Source of the DNA: Bacteroidales bacterium UBA1680 | GTDB lineage: Bacteria > Bacteroidota > Bacteroidia > Bacteroidales > UBA932 | Assembly (NCBI GenBank): GCA_002320605.1 | Contig: DCKG01000035.1 | Span: 1 to 64,000, forward strand | Length of the DNA: 64,000 nt | Direction: 5' to 3' | Shown here: in pieces, positions 8,347 to 17,030 of the stretch | Layout: the number at the start of each line of letters is the position of its first letter | Numbering within the stretch: position 1 is the stretch's first letter | Notes under the pieces: generated by a model | Database searches by the model: none | What the model saw: the letters and a program-made list of their open reading frames with translations, nothing else | What the model was told of the DNA's origin: nothing | Made by a program: the position numbers and the translations under genes

Positions 8347-11325
8347 TTAAAAATCCACATTTACTCCGAAAGTCACCGATTTCACGTTAGGATAGGTGCC
8401 CCAGTCTATGCCCATGCTGGTTGCAGCGGTGGACTGGCTCATCTCTGGGTCATATCCCGAATAGCCGGTGATGGTGAACATATTTTCTAATGTCACGTAA
8501 GGACTGATCTTCCTTACATGTATTTTGTTCAGGAACTTGCCTGAAAAATCGTAAGAGAGCGTTATATTCTTGAATTTCAAGAAAGAGCCATCTTCAACCC
8601 AGCGAGAAGATGCTCTCAGGTTACTCAATTCGCCTGCCTTCGGTATATCCGTGACCATTCCTGGCACTCTCCAGCGTCGCAGCACGTCAGTGGTCTGATT
8701 GGCCCCCGTGTACATTCCGATCATCTCGATCTTAGAAGCATTATAAACATCGTTGCCGACGGAGCCTGTGATTAGCAGACTGAGGTTAAATCCCTTGTAA
8801 CTAAACGTGTTAGTCATTCCAAACGTAAAGTCTGGGTTAGCGTCGCCGATGTAATGCTTGTCAGAGGAGTTGATTTTGCCGTCCTCGTTCAAATCTTTGT
8901 ATTTTATCATTCCGGTCTCAGGGTCAACGCCTTCGGCAGTATAGCCCCAGAACCTCGAAAGAGGCTGGCCAGGAGTCATCCTGACGACATATTCGCTAAG
9001 GGCCTCCGACGTGACGGTATAGTAATACACTTGCTGGAGAGAAAGCTTTTCAAGCTTATTCCTGTTCATGGAAATGTTGAAATCAGTATTCCATTTGAAA
9101 CCGTTTTTGTCTAAGTTCACGGAAGAGACCGCGAATTCAAGTCCCCAGTTGCTCATCTCGCCCTCATTGCGTGTGATGCTTGAATATGGAGCCGGCAGAG
9201 GAACGTCCATCAGCAGGTCTTTCGTGTATTTGTAATATCCGTCAAGAGTGAATGTCAGACGGCTGTTCAGAACGGACATGTCAATGCCGACATTCGTCTG
9301 AGTCGTAGTCTCCCAGGTAAGCTCTTTGTTGCCAATGTTGGCTTTTGAGCCAAGCGTAGGAGTGGCTTCAGCATAATTAGGATCTGTCCAGTCGTAGTAA
9401 TTGGTATTGTACCTCTGAACCCAGGCATAATCGCCTAGGCCAGACTGGTTTCCTTGCTGTCCCCAGCCGACTCTAAGCTTCAAATCATTCAGCCATGCAA
9501 TGTCCTTCATGAAATTCTCACCAGTGATTCTCCAAGCCGCAGAGGCAGAAGGGAAATACCCCCAGCGATGGCCAGGCGCAAGCTTTGAAGAGCCATCAGC
9601 CCTGAAATTCACGGTAAGGTAATACTTGCTGTCGTAGTTGTATGCTATGCGGCCAAGATAAGACATTATGCTCCATTCTGACATGCTAGTGTCTTGGCCT
9701 CGCAGGCCACCTCTATTGCCACCGTCTAGACCTTTAAGCACATTGCCATAGTCCGGCGAAAAATAGTTTCTGCTGCCAGAAAGATATTCGTAACGAGATG
9801 TGGTAGCGGATGTTCCTGCCATTACTTCAACGTTGTGCACGTCGCTGACGGAATTGGAATATGTGAAAATATTGTCATATACCATTCTCCTGTCGTCGCT
9901 CCTGCTGTCAGAAGCTTCTCCATGCTGGGTCCTTCCATATGAAGTGTGGATAGGATCTAGGAAATAATACGAGTGAATCCATCTCCGGTCCATACTGACC
10001 GTAGATTTAAAATTCAGATGATCCGAGAAATTAATCTGCGCATAGCCAGACATGATGGCTCTGTCCGTCGCAGAGTAGTTATTCTCCGTTCTTGCAATAT
10101 TCTCAGAAGGGGTGGTCAGGTTCGCGCCGTAGAACTCTGTCCAGTACCAGTCCGGGTTAGTCTCGCTCCAAGGCTTTGCGTAAGTAGGAGTGTTGATGAC
10201 ACTCAGCACGACTCCGGCACGGTTGGAACCTGTGCCAGAAATGATCCCGTTATTCTTATAATGCGAATATGCCACGTTCGCGCCAACCGTGAGCCACTTA
10301 TACAAATCTGAGTCAACGTTTAGCTTCACGTTGTATCTCTTATTGTAAGCGACTCTGAATATTCCTTCTTCATCTGTGTAGCCACCGCTAAGATAGAACC
10401 TCGTTTTGTCGCCAGCATTTGACACCGAAAGCTGATAATTTTGTGTCACGCCAGTACGGTAGGCTTCGTCGAACCAGTCTGTTTCATCTTTAAGCCCGTC
10501 CGGCAGAGTAGCCGCCCCTATCTCGTCCATAAGGTCTTTATACTGAGCCACATTCAGGACATCATAGGTTTTCGTGACCTTGTTCAGGGCTACGTAGGAA
10601 TTAAATTTCACGATAGGGCCTTTGCCTTTAGCCCCATGTTTAGTGGTGATAAGAATCACGCCGTTAGCTGCGCGGGAACCGTAAATGGCAGCCGATGAAG
10701 CGTCTTTAAGAATCTGCATGGATTCGATGTCACCTGGGGACAGGTATGCTATGGCATAATTGCCGGTTCCCACAGGCACGCCATCCACGACGTAAAGAGG
10801 ATCGTTGCTAGATGCGATTGAACTCGCGCCTCGGACTCTCACTGTCATTCCGCTTCCCGGCAGGCCGCTGGTCTGAGTCACTTGCACTCCTGCTACCTTA
10901 CCTTGAATGAATCCAGACGTTTCAGTGACCGGCCTGAGTTCAAGGTCCTCCGTGGACACGGTCGACACAGCCGTCGTCAGGTCTCTCTTCTTTACGGAAC
11001 CGTAACCTATCGCGACGACGGCATCAAGAGCCAGAGCCTCTTCTTCGACTGTGACATCGATGACGGAGCGTCCATTGACGCTGACCGTCACGGTCTTATA
11101 TCCTAATGAAGAATATTCAAGCACGGCATCCGGCCCGCTGACATTGATTTGGTACATGCCATTGGCATCTGTGGCGACTCCATTGCGAGTGTTCTTCTCG
11201 ACCACGGTCAGCCCCGCCAAAGGCTGCCCGCCCGAATCCGTCACTGTACCTTTTACCGACTGCCTCTGAGCGTACATGGTCGTAACGCCCAGAAACATCA
11301 TGAAAACAAAGAGATATTTACGCAT
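8347..11325 (-). CDS. SusC/RagA family TonB-linked outer membrane importer
   Basis: TonB-dependent beta-barrel importer of 992 residues. Order: signal peptide (cleavage near MYAQ), a carboxypeptidase-D regulatory-like Ig domain (about 22-100, with GTVTDSGGQPLAGLTV and YSSLGYKTVTV), then a plug domain with IQGKVAGVQVTQTSG and the conserved DPLYVVDGVPVG, and a 22-strand-type barrel to the C-terminal aromatic residue (VNVDF). First gene of the locus, with promoter signals and a palindrome at 11372-11396. It partners the SusD-like protein to import glycan oligomers using TonB energy. No HTCS or ECF sigma/anti-sigma gene is adjacent. Confidence 0.95.
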   Translation of the reverse strand: MRKYLFVFMMFLGVTTMYAQRQSVKGTVTDSGGQPLAGLTVVEKNTRNGVATDANGMYQINVSGPDAVLEYSSLGYKTVTVSVNGRSVIDVTVEEEALALDAVVAIGYGSVKKRDLTTAVSTVSTEDLELRPVTETSGFIQGKVAGVQVTQTSGLPGSGMTVRVRGASSIASSNDPLYVVDGVPVGTGNYAIAYLSPGDIESMQILKDASSAAIYGSRAANGVILITTKHGAKGKGPIVKFNSYVALNKVTKTYDVLNVAQYKDLMDEIGAATLPDGLKDETDWFDEAYRTGVTQNYQLSVSNAGDKTRFYLSGGYTDEEGIFRVAYNKRYNVKLNVDSDLYKWLTVGANVAYSHYKNNGIISGTGSNRAGVVLSVINTPTYAKPWSETNPDWYWTEFYGANLTTPSENIARTENNYSATDRAIMSGYAQINFSDHLNFKSTVSMDRRWIHSYYFLDPIHTSYGRTQHGEASDSRSDDRRMVYDNIFTYSNSVSDVHNVEVMAGTSATTSRYEYLSGSRNYFSPDYGNVLKGLDGGNRGGLRGQDTSMSEWSIMSYLGRIAYNYDSKYYLTVNFRADGSSKLAPGHRWGYFPSASAAWRITGENFMKDIAWLNDLKLRVGWGQQGNQSGLGDYAWVQRYNTNYYDWTDPNYAEATPTLGSKANIGNKELTWETTTQTNVGIDMSVLNSRLTFTLDGYYKYTKDLLMDVPLPAPYSSITRNEGEMSNWGLEFAVSSVNLDKNGFKWNTDFNISMNRNKLEKLSLQQVYYYTVTSEALSEYVVRMTPGQPLSRFWGYTAEGVDPETGMIKYKDLNEDGKINSSDKHYIGDANPDFTFGMTNTFSYKGFNLSLLITGSVGNDVYNASKIEMIGMYTGANQTTDVLRRWRVPGMVTDIPKAGELSNLRASSRWVEDGSFLKFKNITLSYDFSGKFLNKIHVRKISPYVTLENMFTITGYSGYDPEMSQSTAATSMGIDWGTYPNVKSVTFGVNVDF

Positions 11326-11371
11326 AACGTTTATTAATTTTTGTGGCTGATGCTAGCCCAATAGTCATTGT

Positions 11372-11379
11372 CAAATATA
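11372..11379 (-). promoter_or_regulatory. -7 box of the susC operon
   Basis: TATATTTG on the minus strand matches TAnnTTTG exactly, 46 bases ahead of the susC start. No TTTG is found at the usual 19-22 base distance; the closest is 27 bases away. The promoter is therefore probably dependent on regulation. Confidence 0.55.
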
Positions 11380-11384
11380 GCGAT

Positions 11385-11396
11385 CAAAACGTTTTG
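11385..11396. promoter_or_regulatory. 12-bp palindromic operator candidate, LacI-like
   Basis: CAAAACGTTTTG is a perfect palindrome with a central CG, the hallmark of LacI/GalR-family operators. Its right edge is five bases upstream of the susC -7 box, between the expected -7 and -33 positions, where a bound repressor would block the polymerase. No LacI-family gene is in the window. Confidence 0.5.
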
Positions 11397-11605
11397 TCAG
11401 ACTAAGCAAAAAGTTGAAAGTGGATGAAATGGAGAACGCATTTAGAGATACCGTATTAATTATCAATATTTTATACCATAAGCCAGAATAAACAAAATGT
11501 AGATTTACGGAGACCGGAATATATATCATGGATGATTTCTCTGTTACATTTAACAAGAAAATCCGTTAATCTTTGAAAGACATGAAAAAAATCAAATAGA
11601 ATTAA

Positions 11606-11613
11606 TATATTTG
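11606..11613 (+). promoter_or_regulatory. Candidate -7 box of the Tricorn operon
   Basis: TATATTTG matches TAnnTTTG and lies 18 bases before the Tricorn start. TTTG at 11572-11575 is 30 bases away, too far for a normal -33. The rest of the 306-bp gap between the divergent operons is AT-rich and holds no convincing gene. Confidence 0.4.
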
Positions 11614-11631
11614 TTTAACTAAATAACTATT

Positions 11632-14600
11632 ATGACCAGAATCAATCTTTTATCTGCCAAGGCATTCCGCATGTGCGCAATTGCCACGGCAATCTCGATG
11701 TCATTTGCGACATTTGCCCAGGAAACGCCTAAATGGCTGAGGAAAAATGCAATATCGCCGGACGGGAATGTAGTGGCATTCTGCTATAAAGGCGATATCT
11801 ACACTGTCGGGATTGCCGGAGGGCAGGCAATCCAGATAACAAGCAACGAAGCCTATGATTCGGATCCGATCTGGATGCCGGACGGGAAGAACATCATTTT
11901 CTCATCCACCAGGGAAGGATCCAAAGACATATTCATGACATCTGCCAATGGCGGGAAACCGAAGAGGCTCACAGACTATCCTGGCAGCGAGATGCCTTTG
12001 TGCGTGCTTCCTGACGGGAGGATAATTTTCCAGGCAAACATCGGCCAAGACGTAAAGTACGGCGGATTTCCTGGCTCGGCACAGCTCTGGCAGGTGGACA
12101 CCAATGCGAAAAGGCCATTGTTGGTCACTTCGCTCCCAATCATGAACATGAGCGTTAATGCGTCGGGAACAGTCATTTACGAAGATTACAAAGGGTATGA
12201 GGACAACCTGAGGAAGCACCATGCTTCTTCAGTGACTCGAGATATATGGATGTACTCAGGCACGCAGAAGAACCCTGGCAGGTTCAGCATCAACGGGGAC
12301 GGAGACTCGAAATTCACGAAGCTTAGCTCCTTCAAGGGCGAGGACCGCAACCCTGTGTTCGCCGCCGATGGAAAGACCTATTACTTCCTCAGCGAAGCCG
12401 ATGGCACTCTGAACATCTACAAGGCCTCCATAGATGCCCCGGGCAGGCAGACTCAACTTACGAAATTCACGAAGAACCCTGTCAGGTATCTCTCGGCTGC
12501 GAAGAATGGGACGCTCTGCTTCTCTTGGAACGGTGACCTCTATGCCTTGAGGGAAGACGGCTCGCCTGAGAAAATTTCCATCAGCGTGTCAAGGGACCAG
12601 ACTGAAAGCGATTTGAGATACATTACTTTCACCAGCGGAGGCAGCAGCGTGGCCATTTCTCCCAACGAGAAGGAAATCGCAGTCGTGGCTCATGGGGAGG
12701 TTTTCGTGACTTCCATCGATTACAAGACTACCAGAAGGATCACGAACACTCCGCAGCAGGAAAGAAACGTAAGCTTCTCCAAGGACGGACGCACGCTCTA
12801 TTATTCCTCCGAAAGGGACGGATACTGGGCGATATACAAGACTACCCTAGCCGACAAGGACGAGAAATATTTCACGTATGCCACCAAGCTGAAAGAAGAG
12901 AGATTCACCGATGCCGGGCAGACATGCTTCCAACCGGATGTGTCCCCTGACGGGAAATGGGTGGCATTCTTGCGCGACAGGACCGAGCTGGTGATCAAGG
13001 CTACGGAAGGTGGCAAGGAGAAATCGCTCATGAAAGATGCGACATATTCCTACACTGACGGAGATCTCGGGTTCGAATGGAGCCCGGACAGTCACTACCT
13101 GCTGACCACATACCAAGCAAACGGCGGATGGAACAATACTGACGTCGCTTTGATAGACATAGATAACGGCCAGATAACAGACCTCACTAGGAGCGGCTAC
13201 ACCGATGGGAATTTCAAATGGGTTCTGGGAGGCAAGGCGATGGCGTGGCAGTCAGACAAGTACGGATTCAGGAGCCATGGCAGCTGGGGTTCTGAGGACG
13301 ACATTTACCTGATGTTCTTCGACGCCAAGGAAATGAGTAAATTCCTCCAGGATGAGGAAAGCGAGGCGATAGCCAAGGCAATAGAGGAAGGTGGCAAAGA
13401 GAAGACAGAGAAGCAGGTGAAGAAAGAAGAGGAGAAGGAAAAGAAAGATTCCGTGAAACAGGCCGAAAAGCCTAAAAAGCTTGAACTCGACCTCGAACAC
13501 AGGGATTACAGGATAAAGAAACTCACCCGCTTCGCCGGCAGGCTCGGAGACTATTTCCTGACCAATGACGGGAAGAAACTCTACTATATCTCGCGCCTAG
13601 AAAAGAGCTATGACCTCTGCCTCCTGGATGTGAAGAAAGGAGACATCAGCGTGCTGAGAAAGGGCGTGAGCGGAATTCTGGTTCCGTCAAGGGACGGCAA
13701 ATACATCTACATCTGCGACGGAGCCACCATCACTCGGATGAGCACTGACAACAATTCCACCAAGAGCATTTCATTCTCCGGAGACTTTGAATATAAGCCG
13801 GTTCAGGAACGTGAATATCTCTTCAGCCATGTATGGAAGCAGGTGAAGGAAAAATTCTACGATCCTGCCCTGCACGGAATAGACTGGGACGGCTACAAGG
13901 CCAATTACGAGCAGTTCCTGCCATACATCAATAACGATTTGGATTTCGCAGACTTGCTTTCAGAGATGCTAGGCGAGCTGAATGCTTCGCACACGGGAGC
14001 AAGATATTATTCATCATCACGGCTCAACATCGGCAGGCTGGGTGTCATCTACGACTACGATTACGATGGTGACGGGCTGAAGATAGCCGAAGTGCTTCTT
14101 AACGGGGTCATAAACCTAGCCGACCCTGAAATCAAGGCCGGAGACATCATTCTTGCAATCAACGGCCAGCCAATTAAGGCAGGCGAAAGCTGGTTCAAGC
14201 TGCTGCAGAACACTGTGGGCAAAAAGACTGCGCTGAAAATCAAGAAAGGCAAAAAAGAAGTCGAGTTGTTCGTAACGCCTAGCTCATACGAATCAAATCT
14301 CTTGTACGACAGGTGGGTGCAGCAAAGAGAAGACGAGGTGGACAAGCTCTCCGGAGGGAAGGTAGGATATTCTCATGTTTCCGGAATGGACTCTCCTAGC
14401 TTCAGGCAGGTATATTCCAAGATTCTCGGGAAATACCGCACAGCTAACGCTGCCATCATCGACACTCGCCACAATGGTGGCGGATGGCTGCACGATGACT
14501 TGGCATCGTTCTTAAGCGGCAAGGAATATCTCAAATTCCAGCCGCGCGGAAAATACATCGGAAGCGAGCCTTTCAGCAGGTGGACGAAACCGTCCTGCGT

Positions 14601-14901
14601 CCTCATGTGCGAGGACGATTATTCTGACGCCTCAATGTTCCCATACACCTACAAGACGCTCGGGCTCGGCAAGCTTATTGGTCAGCCTGTGCCTGGCACC
14701 GGAACCGCCGTGTGGTGGGAATACATGATGAACGGAGTGGTGTTCGGCATCCCTGAGGTCGGCTCGTGGGCAATCAAAGAGGGACGATACCTTGAGAATA
14801 TGCAGATAGAGCCTGACATCTACGTGGACAACGACCCGGCTTCAATCCTTCGTGGCGAAGACAAGCAGCTTGAAGCCGCAGTGAAAGAAATGATGAAATA
14901 A
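11632..14901 (+). CDS. Tricorn protease homologue, S41 family
   Basis: Large exported peptidase of 1089 residues resembling archaeal Tricorn and bacterial homologues. After a signal peptide (to about residue 30, FATFAQ) come two WD40/PD40-like beta-propellers (about 35-330 and 335-560, repeats such as PDGKNIIFSSTREG). A lysine/glutamate-rich linker (about 580-615) follows, then a PDZ-like domain and the C-terminal S41 core. The catalytic dyad Ser786-His787 (NASH) and the nucleophile Ser998 (DDYSDASMF) line up with Tricorn S745/H746 and S965. It would degrade peptides in the periplasm or at the outer membrane. First gene of a plus-strand operon, ten bases before the mannosyltransferase. Confidence 0.9.
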   Translation: MTRINLLSAKAFRMCAIATAISMSFATFAQETPKWLRKNAISPDGNVVAFCYKGDIYTVGIAGGQAIQITSNEAYDSDPIWMPDGKNIIFSSTREGSKDIFMTSANGGKPKRLTDYPGSEMPLCVLPDGRIIFQANIGQDVKYGGFPGSAQLWQVDTNAKRPLLVTSLPIMNMSVNASGTVIYEDYKGYEDNLRKHHASSVTRDIWMYSGTQKNPGRFSINGDGDSKFTKLSSFKGEDRNPVFAADGKTYYFLSEADGTLNIYKASIDAPGRQTQLTKFTKNPVRYLSAAKNGTLCFSWNGDLYALREDGSPEKISISVSRDQTESDLRYITFTSGGSSVAISPNEKEIAVVAHGEVFVTSIDYKTTRRITNTPQQERNVSFSKDGRTLYYSSERDGYWAIYKTTLADKDEKYFTYATKLKEERFTDAGQTCFQPDVSPDGKWVAFLRDRTELVIKATEGGKEKSLMKDATYSYTDGDLGFEWSPDSHYLLTTYQANGGWNNTDVALIDIDNGQITDLTRSGYTDGNFKWVLGGKAMAWQSDKYGFRSHGSWGSEDDIYLMFFDAKEMSKFLQDEESEAIAKAIEEGGKEKTEKQVKKEEEKEKKDSVKQAEKPKKLELDLEHRDYRIKKLTRFAGRLGDYFLTNDGKKLYYISRLEKSYDLCLLDVKKGDISVLRKGVSGILVPSRDGKYIYICDGATITRMSTDNNSTKSISFSGDFEYKPVQEREYLFSHVWKQVKEKFYDPALHGIDWDGYKANYEQFLPYINNDLDFADLLSEMLGELNASHTGARYYSSSRLNIGRLGVIYDYDYDGDGLKIAEVLLNGVINLADPEIKAGDIILAINGQPIKAGESWFKLLQNTVGKKTALKIKKGKKEVELFVTPSSYESNLLYDRWVQQREDEVDKLSGGKVGYSHVSGMDSPSFRQVYSKILGKYRTANAAIIDTRHNGGGWLHDDLASFLSGKEYLKFQPRGKYIGSEPFSRWTKPSCVLMCEDDYSDASMFPYTYKTLGLGKLIGQPVPGTGTAVWWEYMMNGVVFGIPEVGSWAIKEGRYLENMQIEPDIYVDNDPASILRGEDKQLEAAVKEMMK

Positions 14902-14911
14902 CATAAAAGAA

Positions 14912-15634
14912 ATGGACGAGAAACTGGTCATAATACCTACCTACAACGAAAAGGAAAACATCGAAGCCATCGTCAGGAAGGTGTTTTCCCTTGAAGGAGG
15001 CTTTCACATCCTGGTGATAGACGATGGCTCCCCCGACGGAACAGCAGCAATCGTGAAAAGGCTGCAAGCCGAGTTCACAGACAGGCTTTTTTTAATCGAA
15101 AGGCCTGGAAAACAAGGACTTGGAACAGCCTATCTGACCGGTTTCCGATGGTCCATGGAGAATGGCTACGACTACACTACCGAAATGGATGCCGATTTCT
15201 CGCACAATCCGGAAGACCTGCCAAAGCTCTACGAGGCAGCCAAGGAATGCGGAGGAATCGCTATCGGGTCACGTTACTGCAACGGGATAAGCGTCGTGAA
15301 CTGGCCTCTGGGAAGGATACTGATGTCCTATTGTGCATCGATATACGTGAAGACAATCCTAGGAATGAAGGTTCAAGACTGCACCGCCGGCTTCGTATGC
15401 TACTCTCGCGATGTGCTTGAAGCAATAGACTTAGACGATGTGAGGATGAAAGGGTACGGCTTTCAGATCGAGATGAAGTACACCACTTACAAACTCGGAT
15501 TCAACATAAAGGAAGTACCTATCATATTCGTTAATCGCAAGCTCGGCACGTCAAAGATGAGCGGAGGCATTTTCGGAGAGGCATTCTGGGGCGTCATAAA
15601 GCTTCGGTTCAGAAAGATTCACAGACGCAGTTAG
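14912..15634 (+). CDS. Polyprenol monophosphomannose synthase
   Basis: GT2 enzyme of the dolichyl/polyprenyl-phosphate mannose synthase type, 240 residues, the soluble short form. It shows VIIPTYNEKENI near the start, VIDDGSPDGT for nucleotide-sugar binding and EMDADFSHNPEDLP carrying the DxD metal site, then the DCTAGFVCY segment. It transfers a sugar, typically mannose from GDP-mannose, to a lipid phosphate on the inner face of the membrane, supplying donors for extracytoplasmic glycosylation. Its stop is immediately followed by the pyrC start, so the two are translationally linked. Confidence 0.85.
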   Translation: MDEKLVIIPTYNEKENIEAIVRKVFSLEGGFHILVIDDGSPDGTAAIVKRLQAEFTDRLFLIERPGKQGLGTAYLTGFRWSMENGYDYTTEMDADFSHNPEDLPKLYEAAKECGGIAIGSRYCNGISVVNWPLGRILMSYCASIYVKTILGMKVQDCTAGFVCYSRDVLEAIDLDDVRMKGYGFQIEMKYTTYKLGFNIKEVPIIFVNRKLGTSKMSGGIFGEAFWGVIKLRFRKIHRRS

Positions 15635-17026
15635 ATGGGTCGTATTCTGCTTGCCAACGCTCGGATACTGACCGGGGAATGTTTAAGGGTCGGGGCTCTC
15701 GGCATCGAGGGCCCTGATATTGTTGGAATATGGGTCCGAGGAGAGGGCGTTAGAGATGACGAAAAAGCTATCGAAGCTTTCCCTGGGGCGGAAATCATAG
15801 ACCTTGGCGGAAGACTGATGATGGCTGGCGGAATAGATGCCCATGTGCATTTCAGGGAACCTGGCATGACGCAAAAAGCCGACATGGAAAGCGAATCCAA
15901 GGCTGCTTTGCTCGGAGGAATCACTTCTTTCATAGACATGCCGAACACCTCCCCGCCATGCACTACGATTGAAGCCTTGCAAGATAAGCTGACAAGAGCC
16001 GAGGGAAGAAGCTGGTGCAACTATGGCTTCCATTTAGGAGCGACAAATGCGAATGCTGGAACAATAAATGAATATCTTGCCAATGGCCTTGGAAAATATT
16101 TCTTTGGAATCAAGGTCTTCATGGGATCGTCTACGGGGAATATGCTGGTCGACAGGAAAGATGCCTTGCGGAATATATTCAAGTTAAAAGGAAAGCCAAT
16201 CCTGATACACAGCGAGGACGAAGGCATCATTAAAGCAAATCTTGAAAAGGCAAAAGCCAAGTTCTGCGAATATGACAAAGAAGGTCGCCTGGTCAGAGAT
16301 GGGATTCCGTTCAGCGAGCACTCCCTGATTCGCAGCCGAGAGGCCTGCGTCAAATCTACTAGGAAGGCCCTGAAGTTAGCTGAAGAATTTGGCACGAGGC
16401 TGCATATCCTTCACGTAAGCACCTCCGACGAAATTGATATGATTCGCGAAGCCAAGTCCCGTGGGATTCATGTCACTGCTGAGACATCGGCGAATTATCT
16501 ATGGTTCGACGACTCAGCTTACGACTCCATGAAAGGGCTGGTCAAATGCAATCCTGCCATCAAGACTGCCCAAGACAGGGAGGCGCTCCGCAAAGCGTTG
16601 GCAGACGGCACGATTGACGTTATCGGTTCAGACCATGCCCCTCACCTGCTTTCGGAGAAGCAGAGGGATTACCTCAATTGCCCTTCTGGAGTGCCTTCCG
16701 TGCAGCAATCGCTCTCAGCCGCTCTCACCGTAGCGCAACAGTGTGGGATTCCGCTCACGAGAATCGCTTCCGCATATTCAGAAAGCATAGCGCATATTCT
16801 CGGAATAGATAAGAGAGGCTTCCTGAAGGTGGGCTGCCGCGCCGACCTCACCGTGATAGACCTTGACGAAGAATTCACGGTGGGAAAGCCTGCTTACAAA
16901 TGCGGCTGGACCCCTTACGAGGGGCTGCGCCTCCGCGGAGCAGTAAAGATGGTCTTACTGAATGGACAGCTTGCCGTGAGAGATGGTATCGTCGTGCCCA
17001 GCAAGCCGTCAGGGCAGGCGATATGA
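15635..17026 (+). CDS. pyrC: Dihydroorotase
   Basis: Amidohydrolase closing carbamoyl-aspartate to dihydroorotate, third step of pyrimidine synthesis, cytoplasmic. The metal-binding HxH is H70/H72 in DAHVHFREPG. Other landmarks are FIDMPNTSPP, the GIKVFMG segment that would hold the carboxylated lysine, HSEDEG, ILHVS, and GSDHAPH with the catalytic aspartate. At 463 residues it fits the class I type found in Bacteroidota. Starts directly after the mannosyltransferase stop and ends four bases from the convergent tex gene. Confidence 0.93.
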   Translation: MGRILLANARILTGECLRVGALGIEGPDIVGIWVRGEGVRDDEKAIEAFPGAEIIDLGGRLMMAGGIDAHVHFREPGMTQKADMESESKAALLGGITSFIDMPNTSPPCTTIEALQDKLTRAEGRSWCNYGFHLGATNANAGTINEYLANGLGKYFFGIKVFMGSSTGNMLVDRKDALRNIFKLKGKPILIHSEDEGIIKANLEKAKAKFCEYDKEGRLVRDGIPFSEHSLIRSREACVKSTRKALKLAEEFGTRLHILHVSTSDEIDMIREAKSRGIHVTAETSANYLWFDDSAYDSMKGLVKCNPAIKTAQDREALRKALADGTIDVIGSDHAPHLLSEKQRDYLNCPSGVPSVQQSLSAALTVAQQCGIPLTRIASAYSESIAHILGIDKRGFLKVGCRADLTVIDLDEEFTVGKPAYKCGWTPYEGLRLRGAVKMVLLNGQLAVRDGIVVPSKPSGQAI

Positions 17027-17030
17027 GAAA

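Noticed and set aside
11371..11556. A 61-codon minus-strand frame between susC and the Tricorn gene
   Set aside because: AT-rich, no signal or motif, and it contains the susC promoter and palindrome.
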